DNA of 64,000 nt, taken from Lumbricus terrestris. Taxonomy: Eukaryota > Annelida > Clitellata > Crassiclitellata > Lumbricidae. This document shows positions 1-17,578 of this stretch, in pieces. The DNA lies in contig OX457038.1 of NCBI GenBank assembly GCA_949752735.1, forward strand, positions 24,826,456 through 24,890,455. The letters are read 5' to 3'. The stretch's first letter is position 1; each line of letters begins with the position of its first letter. Made by a program: the position numbers and the translations under genes. The notes beneath the pieces were generated by a model. It did not search any database, was not told the origin of the DNA, and saw only the letters and a list, made by a program, of their open reading frames with translations.

Positions 1-718
1 TTTTAAGGTCAAAGTTGCATCAACAATAGGCCTACAAACTATTTTCTATTACTTTCTATGCTGCATTTGATGACTGCTATATAACAGATACAGCGCAAGT
101 AGTTATGTAGGCCTAAATGCATATGTAAGATTTGTATGCATGCCACGTTGCCTTATAGCGTTCATGCAAGTACTGTGTGAAGTTAAGTGTTTCACTGGTT
201 TCCCACACTTACCAGTTGCGTTTTTCCAGTCTCGAAAACCTATAATTACAGCCTTCGTACCGTACTACAATAAAGAGCCGCCAGGATGCATGCATACTTG
301 CATATGATGCTTGTGGACAAAAATTTTGACATACAAAACTGAACAAAGCATCTACAATAACTTCGTATATACCAATAAGTAAAAAATGTTCCATTGGTTT
401 TTCCAACATGTCTTTCAACCTTTCACACGACTCATATGCATTTCACTATTTATCCTTTCCAGATCACAACTGTAGTAGCATGAGCCAGAGTCAGCCTTTT
501 GCATAATGTCAAAATAAGGTAGCGAACTTAAGTGAGAAGTTGCATCTAATTATGCGTAGGCTATATATACCGACTTTAGCAGACAATGTAGTGTCCAAAC
601 TACCCATACTAAAATCCAAATACGAATGCATTGATATAGTGACTCTTATCAGCGACCCCACAATGCATGCTTGTACCAGCTTGCAACGACGGTGCACTCA
701 CATAATTATTGCCTGCGT

Positions 719-723
<5 letters not shown>

Positions 724-769
<46 letters not shown>

Positions 770-876
770 TGACTGACTAACTGACTGACTGACTAACTGA
801 CTGACTGACTAAACTGACTGACTGAATGAATGAATGAATGATTGATTGACTGACTGACTGAATGATTGACGCCTGA
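724..876. repeat. GACA / CTGA tetranucleotide microsatellite
   Basis: About twelve GACA units are followed by CTGA units with occasional one-base slips, then by GAAT/GATT variants. The phase change is typical of slippage plus point mutation. Confidence 0.9.
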
Positions 877-3788
877 ACATGACGGTTTCTGTTTATTTAT
901 TTTTACAAATAATTGACATCATAATATTGTCTGCTGTGCAAGCGCTCCTTCACGCACACTAATTATGCAGGCGACAAAGCCGCGACATGCATCTGCCAGC
1001 ATAATTATAACCGCCACCCCAAGTATCGTATTTTCAGTTCATTTTATGACCGCCCCTATATTATATACCAATCCATTATAGGCCTACTCATGGCGTATAA
1101 TTTGAGGTAAGCTACACATGTAGGCCCACGCGGCTTGTTAAATGGCAATAAATTGTTATTGTATTTTGCTTTTTAATAAGTTTTACAACTTTTCCAATGA
1201 CGACGACAGAAAATGGCTACGAAGAACATCTTCAGAAACTTTCTCCGCTCATCGTTTCTCGTCATCGCCATCCATACTTACTACATCTCAGGCCAGTATT
1301 ACAAACTATAATTAGCTTATGACCATACTGTTCTTGTGTTGTGTAGGCCTAACTGTAGGCTACGTGCATCTTTGTGCGTGCGTGGTGGATATGTAGATAT
1401 TCCCACGAGACCATTGGGACCAAGACCCGAGACAATTGTAGCCAAGACCCGAGACCATTTAGTCCCGAGACCGGAGACGACTTCCCTCCGCGAGACATCT
1501 ACATGCATACAGATTGCATGAAGAGACTCCGAGGCGAACTCTGAGATTCGAATAGACAACGTCTAGGCCTAAGAGGTTCTTGAAAGTGCATTTTATTGCC
1601 AGCACTTACACATGAGTGAAGACTTAGGGGACTTAGGTCCCCAAAGTCTGTGATGGGGGGGGGAGGCGGGCAGCGGAGATGCTCATACCCAATATTTCGG
1701 AAATAGGCTATATCACAGATGTCATTATAAATTTTTCGTCTTATTCCCTGTTTATCTATAATGAGTAATTTTTTAAGATGACAGTTTAAATTGTTGCCAT
1801 TAGGCCTACATTGTGCAAGCAAAAAACCCTATATTTAACCAATCAGAGGGGACATTAACTGAAGTCTTAGACCACATCTCTGAGCACTTAATTCATGAGT
1901 AATAATATTATTTTGTCAAGACGACAGCCTATAGGCTAAAGCTACGGTTGCAGTGTGCAAATCCATTCACCCAAATTAAGAATTGGGAGGCGACATTCTG
2001 AAATCTTAAACAATGACTATCTATATTGACAAATAAGTAAGTAAGTGGGTAACTTTTATTAATCCACTTGCAAACGCACAATGGGACATGGAACATCATT
2101 ATAGTAGGCTACTTCGAATTTAATAATTGGTAACAAAAGTACAAATTAAATCACAAGTTGAATTTAATTAATTAATCAATCACATAAATGTATAAAGCGC
2201 CCATTCAAGATCGCTATACTCAGAGGCGTTTCCAATTCAGGCCGAGTCAAAATTATATGTCTTCATAAGACGTTGGAAAGAGCCAGCAGAGTCACGAGAA
2301 AGCGAGCGGAGAGCAACAGTACTAAATAAAAAATTTGCGCTGAGGCTCCAAAACCCTTCGATCGTCACTTCCTAAATAGCCTACTGCTCTATAGAAGCCG
2401 AAATAGGCGAGATGGGTCAACAGTTTGGAATTTTGCTTCATGGTGTATTTTTAATCAAAATATGTCTACTTTCAATACCTGCAATTAGAAATATTTAATT
2501 CAAATATTTGGTGGGGGAATGACTTTTAGCGCACGTGGTGTTCTGAAACAATAGGCGAATGAGCATCTTTTCAAATTTAGGCAATTCGCCATGAACGACC
2601 GAGTTCCAGGGCTGTATGCAGAAGTTTTGAGATGAGTAATTTCTGACGACCTCTTTTAAAACTATTTTATTCCCAACTATAAACTTAACTATTTATTATA
2701 ATTATACGCTATTCCAAGTTAAATCTTGAAATCATTTAAAATGTGTCAAGAAGCGTAGAGCGGCTGAACTAACGGAGGTCAACAAGCACGCACGGCTTGA
2801 GCGATCAAGACAGTTGTTAATGCGCTATCCAGCAAACTTGGTCCATTTCAAATAGCCTAGACCTTAATCTTGGACTACAAAATCAGGTCTGTGATGCAAG
2901 GAATAGTTTACAAGAAAAGTTACACGCCATGTCGGAAAACTGCGTCAACGAATAATACAGGCATGGGACGAATTTGATAAAGCTGTAATCGATTCAGCAA
3001 TTAGTCAGTGGTGAGTGCGTCTATGACATCTATGTGCATGTGTTGAGGCCCAAGGAAGAAATTTTGAGCACAGATTATAACTGACAAATGATAGTTATCT
3101 GACTCATTTTCTTTAAACTGAAGATTTTCCATGTTTTATTAAAATGTACAAATTATTACATAAATTATTGTAACAACAGGAGAGATTCGTTTTCCCCCCG
3201 GTTCACCGTGTATATACTGTGTGCCTCAGACTTGGAGCAGCCTTACGTCTATCGTAACTCGCTAATCTCGACCCATGCACACTGAATTAACTGCTACTCT
3301 AGCGTAGGGCAGACTTAAGCGGGAGTAAGTTACGCTGTCTCATACATGCGGGCCCAGCGGTTCAGATTACGTTCGTGAATACTGGCAGTGAGTTTGAGTG
3401 AGCATGGATACCACACGATCACAACGCCCCTCGTCCTGATAGATAGGCCTAAGTAACGACCCACAATTTATTTCTTCTAATTGTCCAACGTGCATAAGCC
3501 TACGCCAAACCATATAACTCGTCTCTGCTAGTTTTGACCGACGATTAAGCCTATATATAGGCCAACGTGTAGTTGTGTAGTCTATCCTACAACAATTTGC
3601 TCAGTGTTAAAAGTCACGTTTTTATGGCAGCCAACGAATTCATTTTACGATCGTAAAATTAATGCGATCGCTAATAAGCAATACGATCATTATGTTTTAC
3701 GATCATTAGTCTATTATTAGGCCTCTCGTGTATGTGGTATATACGTGTGCATATAATTACAGTATTATATATATATATATATATATAT

Positions 3789-4190
3789 ACATACAGGGTG
3801 GGTAAAAAATTAGCCTTCCCTTATAAGGATTTTTGCCAATATCCTGGCTATATATGGGTAAAAATTTAAATCACGTTTTACAGACTTGAAGGGCAATTCA
3901 TATTTCCGTAAAATAGCCAAATGTTACCTAAATATTTGAAGCAGAACTAAAATTCTATGACTTTAGAGAGTCCACCGATTGTTTTTGACTATCCAAAAAC
4001 ATAACGGATAAAAATGTTTTTTATTAAATGACATCTCAAATAATATTACTGTTATCAAATAAACATGATAGTGTTTTACAACTTTTGTTCAATGTTTCCA
4101 CCACCAGTGCCCACACTTGTTCCGAGTCTTTTTGTAAAGTTCTTGAAGGCCTTGTTGATGTGTTCCTGCAGATGTAAATCTTCCCGGGAG
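3789..4190 (-). mobile_element. Degraded mariner/IS630-type transposon relic
   Basis: The left edge reads TACAGGGTGGGTAAAAAA, which resembles terminal repeats of mariner-like elements. Read on the minus strand, about 4085-4185 gives KNFTKRLGTSVGTGGG followed by a short acidic-aromatic tail. That resembles the C-terminal end of DDE_3 transposases, where an arginine-leucine helix is followed by Gly-Gly-His-Phe. No intact frame or right terminal repeat was found. The assignment rests on short motifs. Confidence 0.35.
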
Positions 4191-4513
4191 CAGCACATAT
4201 TCCTCTGACATATTCCCTCCGGACAGTTACTCCCCGGACGGTCTCTCCAGAATTAGGACATAGGCCTATCCCCTCCCCGATTCCGAAATATGCTAAAAAT
4301 GATCAGTGTCTCTGTAACTGAGAACAAGTTTCGAACTATTTTCCCAAGTATTTGTGTATCTGAGCAAGTGTGCACCAAAGTGTCTATTTAAAGTGTCTAT
4401 AGCCTATAAACGATGGGTATTTGATGGTGCAGAGAATTCCAGGTTGTGCCATAGACTAGACCCAGTTCTATAAGCCGTGCAGTGTATTTTACTTTGAATA
4501 TTTTCTACTTGCC

Positions 4514-10571
<6,058 letters not shown>

Positions 10572-11857
10572 GTGACTAAGCCTCTTGGTAGGCTGTGCAT
10601 TTATCTTTGCCTTTACTGTAGCCATTCGTTATATTTTAACTGGACTTGATCTACACATGACCAATTTTCAGCACCCAGTTGGACAAAACTGCGGAGCATA
10701 TGGACCTTCTTCTGAAGGCCATGTTTGTGAAATCCAGACCTATTCTTCAGAAACCGGATGTTGCGCATTGGTCTGATTTTGTCCGTCTATTCAACTCTAT
10801 CGCACACATTTTAAAAGTAGCCTTAGGCTAGTCTTCGTCTAAATTGGAATTTCCTGGGCCTCCACCATCCTCTCCTGATTTCCATTCTAATGGGTTCATT
10901 GACTTCACGAAGCATTTATCATCAACAATTTCATCTTTTCTGGACGACCTTCCCTCCACAAACTCCGTAAGCATACCTACACACTCTGTCGACATTGATC
11001 CCATAGCTATGTAGGCCTAGGCAAACATTCCTACATACAGTGCTCTCAAATCAAGTAGGCCTAACAGTAAACATCACCAATTTATTACTACCGCTAAGAA
11101 AGTGCAACTCGTCCCTCATCCACTTCAACTCCTCGGACAGAAGATGATGATGGAAAGTAATTGATTCGCTTCTTCTCCTTCTTCGTCATCGTGTCATCTT
11201 CCCCCATTGCCATGGCAGTATGATGGTATCTACTACTACTTCCTTCATCGTCAATTCCTCATTTCCATCCATAAAATCTCATCACTTAGCCTAGTTTCTT
11301 GAGAGCAATTACAATCCCTGCTCGATTCGCACTCGGATACACTTTCCTTAAACATCACTTGGCAATTACTCTTCTGACCCGGTGCAGCGCTAGTGAATAA
11401 GCTGGTGCTCTGCACTGAGATATGCATGGAGTAGCGCTTTAGAAGTTTAGAGTTTACGACTACGCAGCTAGGTGACCAACATAATTTTGTTACCAGCGGC
11501 AGAAAGATTTAGCGTAGCATTGACTTAAGGTTCACTTTTGTGTATCAGAGAGGCCAAATAGCTATAGACCTATAAATACTTATTATTGATTGTAACAACG
11601 GGCATAATGCTGCAGCTATTTGCTTGGGATATGTAATAGGCTGATCTAATATGTCTCGATATGCATTTATTGTCGCTTTCATTTGTATTCGTCTTGCTAA
11701 GCTTATAACATAAATGCATCTGGACTTGATCATCGCAGCAGTCAGATCGATAACATTACGGGCAGCAATCGTATTCTCCTTGCGTCTCCTTTGGACCCTG
11801 CCTGGTTCACGCATGTCTAACTGCACGTCTGTCTAGTCTACATGTAGGCCTAAGGGA

Positions 11858-12630
11858 TCTAGGACGATTGATCATTATGGCCATAGGATGATCGGTCATA
11901 GGCCTATGGTGCAAATAAACGATTTGAATCTTAATTTTGAAACAAATAAACCGTTTGCAAAATCGTAAACCTTCATTAAATATTTACTTGTAGGTAACAA
12001 TTAGGGACAATCAGCGTTCTTGGATAAAAATAATTACTGCCAATCAAGAAAATTATTAAGATAATTGGCATGACCTACTTGGAGGCATCAACTGACTTCA
12101 GATAACTGAAATTATATTTGGAACTGATTGTAGCTGTCTGAAAAGTGAAAAAGTACATCAAAGAATGGACAATGCATGTTTACCACGAAATAGTAAACGT
12201 TCAACCCGTAGGTCAATTGCTGGTTGCTCAGCAATAAAAGGCGACGAAACATGCGGTAAAACGGACATCTATCACACATGTCAGCGCGCTTTAGCTTAGG
12301 CCCTACGTATGATTCAAGTAGTGAACAATCTCATTGTTGACATTTTCAAGCTCTTTCTGTTCTGTTGCCATTGCATTCAAATAAATGATCTGGTAAATGC
12401 TTGTTCGTGTTTCAATATAAGTGTATTCTATATGGCTATAGGCCTAGGCCTATTTGACTAACGTAACGTTCCAAATTGCTATAGACGCTATGACCAATCG
12501 TCCAAATGATCAAAATATAATTAAGGCCCTTTGACCAATAGACCCAGGCCTATGACCATGCAATCGTCTATATGACTAAAAGTTCTATGACCAATCGTCT
12601 ATATGACCAATGGTCCGTATACCAACGGTA
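11858..12630. repeat. Dispersed ATGACCAATCGTC motif block with an inverted partner
   Basis: Between about 12485 and 12630 the phrase CTATGACCAATCGTC recurs with variants. Its reverse complement appears near 11860-11910 (GACGATTGATC, ATGATCGGTCATAGG). The two sides could be degraded arms of one element of about 770 bp. The middle is AT-rich and non-coding. Confidence 0.4.
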
Positions 12631-12864
12631 GACTCTAAGTCTGTTTATCTGTCCGTCTGCATTAATAATATTTCATGAATTCATTTCATCACTCTTCTTC
12701 TGCTGCCTTTCTCATCTTACTGCATTTCACGAATGAGAAATGCATCGGCCTAAAGATGCCTGCTAACATAGCCTATAATAATTATATGTTATCATCTTTT
12801 ATTAGAAATATAGGCCTACATCTGTCACCAAATAATTAGGATACTACTTAGGATAGATTAATTA

Positions 12865-12950
12865 TTTAACCATCTCGATCTGAGGGCCCCTGGTGGTCGT
12901 GGGCCCGTGTGTTTTGCACACACCGCTCACATGATAGCCACGCCACTGTT
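12865..12950 (-). mobile_element. Possible hAT terminal fragment
   Basis: Read on the minus strand the stretch begins CAGTGGCGTGGCTATC and runs into GGGCCC-rich DNA. That resembles terminal repeats of many hAT elements. No partner end or target duplication was found. Confidence 0.3.
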
Positions 12951-13759
12951 ATAAACAAAACTAATTGGCAACTCGCGCAAGGTCACGCCGAAATGTGAAT
13001 CTGAGTCGTGGATATGACCAATATAAAACGACGGAACCTCAAGGATTTTTCAGTTTTCAATGCAGCGGAAAATTAGATTATCAATTTATTATAATTGCAT
13101 TTTAAATAGGCCTACGTACATTCGTTACTTTATCGTTGTTTATATTTTTGATGCATGTAGGCTATATAGGCCTAATTATAGCATTCTTCACTTTATAGTT
13201 TCCATATTTAATGCATGTAGCATTCTTTACTTTATTAGACCTATAGTTTCCATTCCATATTCCTTATCAAAGGATTAAAAGAATTTTTGCGTTTTTATTG
13301 TATCGATTATTTGTGTGTGTGTATCGATTATTTGTGTGGTTTATGATATCATCTTACTTCATTTGATGCAACGCAACCTAACACGAATAGGTTGAAAGAT
13401 ATAAAGGCCTACTATTAAGGGGTTATGGCAGGGGCAATATCCTATACGGGGGGTAATTAATGGTCTGGGTGTAATGGCGGGGTAAAATATCCGGGTGGTA
13501 TAATGTCCTGTTCCCATACACTCTATAGCAGGTAGGCCTAGCCTATATATAATTAATTACATTGGCCTATTCAACTCCGCCCACTGGTTGTTCTCTGCCA
13601 GTGCCAGTCCCAAGCCTGGAAAAATTAAGGAGGAGGACGACACTAATCATCTTTGCTATGGCAGTGTCTTTAAACATGTAACGACCAAATTAGAACAATT
13701 GACTGTTGACTTCACCAAATCATTTTGAAAACATGTCAACAAATAAACCACTAGACCAC

Positions 13760-13988
13760 GGGGCGGTGGTCTAGTGGTGGCGTCGTTGCCTTGAAACCGT
13801 AAGGTTCGAGGTTCGAATCCACCTCAAGTCGCCGCGTAGGGACCTTGGGCAAGTCCTTCACTCGCAATTGCTCAGCGCTTCGGCGTGAAACTCCGATGCA
13901 GTGTCCGCTCTGCAGTCGGGAGCGCCTCTGAGTAGCGAGCTTGAAGGGGCGCTATGACAAGTGCACATACAAACAAACAAACAAATAG
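13760..13988 (+). mobile_element. tRNA-derived SINE with LINE-like 3' tail
   Basis: The head has a box A-like TGGTCTAGTGG and box B GGTTCGAATCC, as expected for a tRNA-derived pol III promoter. The body includes GGGACCTTGGGCAAGTCC, which recalls the CORE of MIR-type SINEs. The 3' part, GGGAGCGCCTCTGAGTAG followed by CTTGAAGGGGCGCTAT, matches the 3' ends of the CR1/L2-like LINEs in this window. The tail is (ACAAA)n. The upstream flank carries CCACTAGACCAC, an inverted scrap of the same head. Other copies are at 43495-43726 (minus), 18745-18985 (minus) and 23961-24330 (plus, interrupted). Confidence 0.85.
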
Positions 13989-14224
13989 GTCTACTGTTTT
14001 ATTTCGTCTTTCAAAAATACTTTTGAAAATGATTTCATTCGGTATATATTCTGTGATATTCTATAAACTTTTGAAAAGTGTTTTGACAATCATTAGCCTA
14101 TGCTCCATGGGTCGGTGCAAGAGGTTTCGCATAGGCCTACATATTATAGTAGGCCTACAGGTGAGCGGCTGGGCAAATATCGTCCTCGATGAAGTGCTGT
14201 TCGATACCCTAATACGATGATGAT

Positions 14225-14587
14225 CAGCGGCGCCCGCAGGCGTACGCACTTACGCAAGTGCGTACAGCAGCGGCGCCCGCAGACGTACGCACATAGGTAA
14301 GTGCGTACAGCGCGATGACCCCAAAAAAGTCATCAGTTTTTTCGACGGATTTCGACGGATAGAAAAGGTATGTTTTTGGGAAATTCTAGGTTGATGACTA
14401 AAAAAAAAAAAAAAGGTCGTCAGTTTTTTCGGCGGATAGAAAAGGTATGTTTTTGGGAAATTCTGGGTTTGATGACTAAAAAAAAAAGTCATCAGTTTTT
14501 TCGGCGACCTAACGAAAAAATTTTCCTGTTCGCCCCTCCATCGAAAATTTCTGTGCGTACAAGAAAAAAATCCTGCGGGCGCCGCTG
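14225..14587. mobile_element. hAT-like MITE with 16-bp terminal repeats and ATGATGAT target duplication
   Basis: The left end CAGCGGCGCCCGCAGG is repeated exactly inverted at the right end. ATGATGAT lies on both sides (14217-14224, 14588-14595), although the site is inside GATGAT-type simple repeat, which weakens the duplication call. The left end is followed by a tandem duplication of about 43 bp. The centre has repeated GATGAC, poly(A), GTCATC hairpin modules that also occur in other MITEs here. Confidence 0.75.
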
Positions 14588-14693
14588 ATGATGATGACGA
14601 CGACGACGATGATGATGATAACGACGATGATAATGATGATGACGACGATGATGAAGATGACGACGATGATAATGATGATGACGATGATAAAGC
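14588..14693. repeat. GATGAC/GACGAC microsatellite
   Basis: Irregular trinucleotide repeats of GAT and GAC with ATAAT interruptions. The poly-Ser and poly-His frames opened on the minus strand are artefacts. Confidence 0.85.
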
Positions 14694-15238
14694 ATTCAAT
14701 AGGTGCAATCGTGGTAGACGAACAGCAAAAAGGCCACTAAATGTAGCCGTGGCAGTTGGCTAACAATTATGGTTACCTGTTAATCTGATCATGCAGAAAC
14801 GATGACTCAGAAATCGAGTGAGTCAAATTCAAGTTTAGGGGTTTCGAATCCGAGTCGTGACAGTCCCGAGTCCAAGTCCGCAGGAAATCGGAGTCAAATC
14901 CTTGGCCAGACTTGTGTATTGCATCACTGACTATATACGGCTACCTCCAAGATTGATCACTGCAACACCATCAACCTCCACTTAATCAAAATGAAGCGCC
15001 CGCAACTCATAAAAATAATCGTTCGTCCGAGCTGTCAACCTGTGACCTGTAGGCTACAACCAAAAGCATCAACATATCACTTCACCCTAATATACGATGA
15101 TGAGAGTGAAGTGATGGGATATGGTGATGTTTGGGTGGCTTAAATCAGTGGTAGCGCCAAGATTTCAGTTTGCGGGAGGAGGCTGGTTGAGAGGGAGGAA
15201 TCGCGGAGGAAATTTTCCATTTTCATTCGTCGAAATTT

Positions 15239-15590
15239 CTGACGACCTTTTTTAAAGTCATTTGGCCAAAATCTCTAGAAAACATTTCATTTTCCCGATA
15301 AAAAACTGACGACTTTTAAAAAAGTCATTTGGCCAAAATCTCAAGAAAAACATTTCATTTTCCCGATAAAAAACTGACGACTTTTAAAAAAGTCATTTGG
15401 CCAAAATCTCAAGAAAAACATTTCATTTTCCCAGTCAAAAAACCTGACGACTTTTTTGATCTTCGGTCGAAATCTCAAGAATGATGACTTTTTCTAAAGG
15501 GGGTGGGGGCTTAGTCCAAATCTTATGAAAATACCGTAGATCTATTTCATTTTCCCTGTGCAAAAACCTGACGAAGTCCCCTAGCCTCCC
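15239..15590. repeat. Tandem 67-70 bp units with CTGACGAC / AAAGTCATTTGG
   Basis: Units begin at about 15239, 15306, 15374 and 15444. Each has CTGACGACTTTT, a short A run, AGTCATTTGGCC and then ACATTTCATTTTCCC. They share the GTCATC-type hairpin logic of the MITEs at 14225, 41889 and 49742. CAGTGG and GGCGGCGCTA-like sequences border the region (about 15146 and 15590), so it may be another MITE. Confidence 0.65.
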
Positions 15591-15604
15591 TAGCGCCGCC
15601 ACCG

Positions 15605-16060
15605 GCTGAAATGGGCTGGCTGAGGAGAATCAAGGCAGGAGCAGAAGGGAGAGAATCAGAAACGAGAAGACACGGGGGGGAGCTGGGCGCAGAAGAAATG
15701 GTGGTGGACAAAAATGTCACAAAATCAGAAAAGAAGGCTCATTATGGTTCGGTCATGTGGAGCGAATGGAAGGGAAAAGACTTCCACTCGCGGCCTTGCA
15801 CGGGCATGTAGGAGAGAGAAGCAGAGGAAGACAACCAAAGTTTCGGATGGACAACGTCAGGGAGGATCTGAAGGAGATGGATATTAGCATGCCAAGAGCA
15901 AATTAAGGATCTTATGAGAAATACAGAAGTAGGCATATGTCCTCGAGAGGTCACGTGGAGCCTCATCGTCGTCGCACGGCTGGCGGAAGACAGCAAAGAA
16001 GGAAGATGTTTGGGTGACCAGCTGGTGACAGACTGTGAGCTGCCGAGTGTAGGACATTCC
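15605..16060 (+). pseudogene. 3' fragment of a LINE reverse transcriptase (RTE/endonuclease-LINE type)
   Basis: With frameshifts, the plus strand reads WFGHVERMEGKRLP, then GRQPKFRMDNVREDLKEM, then WSLIVVARLAEDSKEG. This is the usual C-terminal block of many non-LTR reverse transcriptases: Trp-Gly-His-Val-x-Arg, Arg-Gly-Arg-Pro-Lys, and a final basic helix. No upstream polymerase domain is present, so this is a 5'-truncated dead copy. Confidence 0.65.
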
Positions 16061-16352
16061 CCTGGACAAAAACCCCCGGACAAACCCCCGATTTAACCTA
16101 GGACATTAACCCAGGACAAATCCCCTTCGCTGTGCAAATGGCCTATTTCTATTGGTATAATTTGATCAAACTTAAGCTAAGTGTCCAGGTTGCGGTGTTG
16201 TGTCAACTAATTAGTGTCATACAGGTAAACACCGCGGCCACTGTCATTCAGGCGTGATGAACTAGGCCCTATAATAACTTGTTAGTGTCATTCCGATATA
16301 AAGTTAATACCTGTTGGTGTTATTTAGGACACTATGAAACCTTAATTGTCAT

Positions 16353-16580
16353 CAATCCAGCTCCAATTTAAGCAAGAATATATTCATCAATCCAGCATCT
16401 ACTTAAGCAAGGATATTTTCATCAATCCAGCCTCTATTTAGGCTAAGCACAAACGTTTTCATCAATCCAGCTTCTATTTAAGCAAGAACATTTCATCAGT
16501 CCAGCGTCCATTCAAATAAGAATGATTTTGTATCAATCCGACTTCTATTTAACGGGAATTCTTTTAATCAATCCAACTTG
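16353..16580. repeat. Minisatellite, about 35-bp unit, six to seven copies
   Basis: The phrase CATCAATCCAGC plus CTATTTAAGCAAG recurs with variation from 16353 to 16580. The units diverge towards the right end. Confidence 0.85.
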
Positions 16581-16795
16581 TGCACGACCAACAGATGTAG
16601 GCCTATACTTTGAACTTATGACCGCCGTTCGGAGGATTACCGCTTATTATAACTTATCAATGTCAAGTTTCAAATGAACTCCCGCTGCTGCCAAAGACCA
16701 CCGACTAAAGCCCTTGCCGTAAGTCATAATTGACCGCGGTTGAAGACAAAGAATAGGCCTAAGCACATATATTATATTACAGAAATAATGTAATA

Positions 16796-17090
16796 TCTAT
16801 ATCTATAAGAAAGGAAGTACGCTTATTTGTCAGTTATGCACGCTCACACTTTTGCAACTATACTCACCTGAAACGTTGCATTTAGGTAAACGTTCACCCA
16901 AACCATCCAAGTACGCTATTTTCAGCTCTTTAGGCACTTGAACTTTCAAAATATAGACATTTTAAATTTCGCCGTGTTAATTATGCTATCGCTGAAGTAT
17001 ACGACGCCATTTGTAATAATGCACGTTGCCTTTGACGTCATTTTGACGTTCGCCAAAGCTTATATTAGCATGAAAGTCAAACGCTCTCAC
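16796..17090 (+). mobile_element. Left part of a Helitron split by the P-like element
   Basis: It starts TCTATATCTATAAGAAAGGA after an A, the expected 5' TC start of a Helitron. The sequence follows the intact copy at 30557-31068 through CGCCAAAGCTTA with moderate divergence. It stops at the P-like element. The final eight bases, GCTCTCAC, are the target duplication. The remaining part resumes at 24842. Confidence 0.85.
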
Positions 17091-17578
17091 CAAAGATTTT
17101 AACAGGGAGGAAGATGGGTCACCAATGACAAAACTGCAAATGAGGTCGCGCATGGGCTTCTGGTCACTTCATAGGCTCAGACTCGCAGCGAATTTTAGCC
17201 GAAGACTTTATTGGATAGTCGGGCTCTCGGCCAGGGATGTCACTCATAGCTTTTAGAGCAAGACTGAAAAAGAAGGTGATCTCATCAGAAATTGTATCTG
17301 GAAGGAAGAGTGCATATTTTAATCATCGGACCACTAAAAAAAGGTCGTCAGAAATTTCAAGCCGAAAATCGGAAAAATCTGTATTTTACAGGGAAATCTA
17401 GCCTGTTTTTGACCGGACCTGACCTTTTTCAAAAGTCAGAGTGACTTCCCTGCTCTCGGCGAAATGTTTCCGTCTGTAAATATTATGCTAAAGTCATCGG
17501 CTAAAATTCATTTTATACAAAGTACTTGAATATAATGTAGCATTTCCGCCAAATAGAACGCTAGTTAACTTAGCTAGA

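Larger units (their letters stand above)
1..4513. other. Non-coding region upstream of the carbonic anhydrase gene
   Basis: I see no convincing exon here. The region contains many TAGGCCTA palindromes, a GACA/CTGA microsatellite near 724-876, a GAGACC-rich stretch at about 1395-1500, the palindrome TTTTACGATCGTAAAA at about 3643-3658, a (TA)n run at about 3763-3788 and a mariner-like relic after it. Short ORFs in this stretch lack codon structure and splice context. The promoter and 5' UTR of the carbonic anhydrase gene should lie in its right-hand part, but no core promoter motif could be assigned. Confidence 0.6.
10572..16795. other. Intergenic region between carbonic anhydrase and the Helitron/P-element block
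   Basis: The first few hundred bases should hold the carbonic anhydrase 3' UTR; a poly(A) signal could not be chosen with confidence. The rest holds TAGGCCTA palindromes, the repeats listed separately, and GGACAAACCCCC-type simple repeats near 13430-13515 and 16060-16130. No other coding exon was found. Confidence 0.55.

Noticed and set aside
13760..13830. Possible tRNA gene
   Set aside because: Boxes A and B are tRNA-like but the cloverleaf is not complete, and the same head recurs at three other places with a LINE-like tail, so it is a SINE.
14250..14708. 152-aa ORF with poly-Ser
   Set aside because: Minus-strand reading of GAT/GAC microsatellite plus the MITE at 14225.
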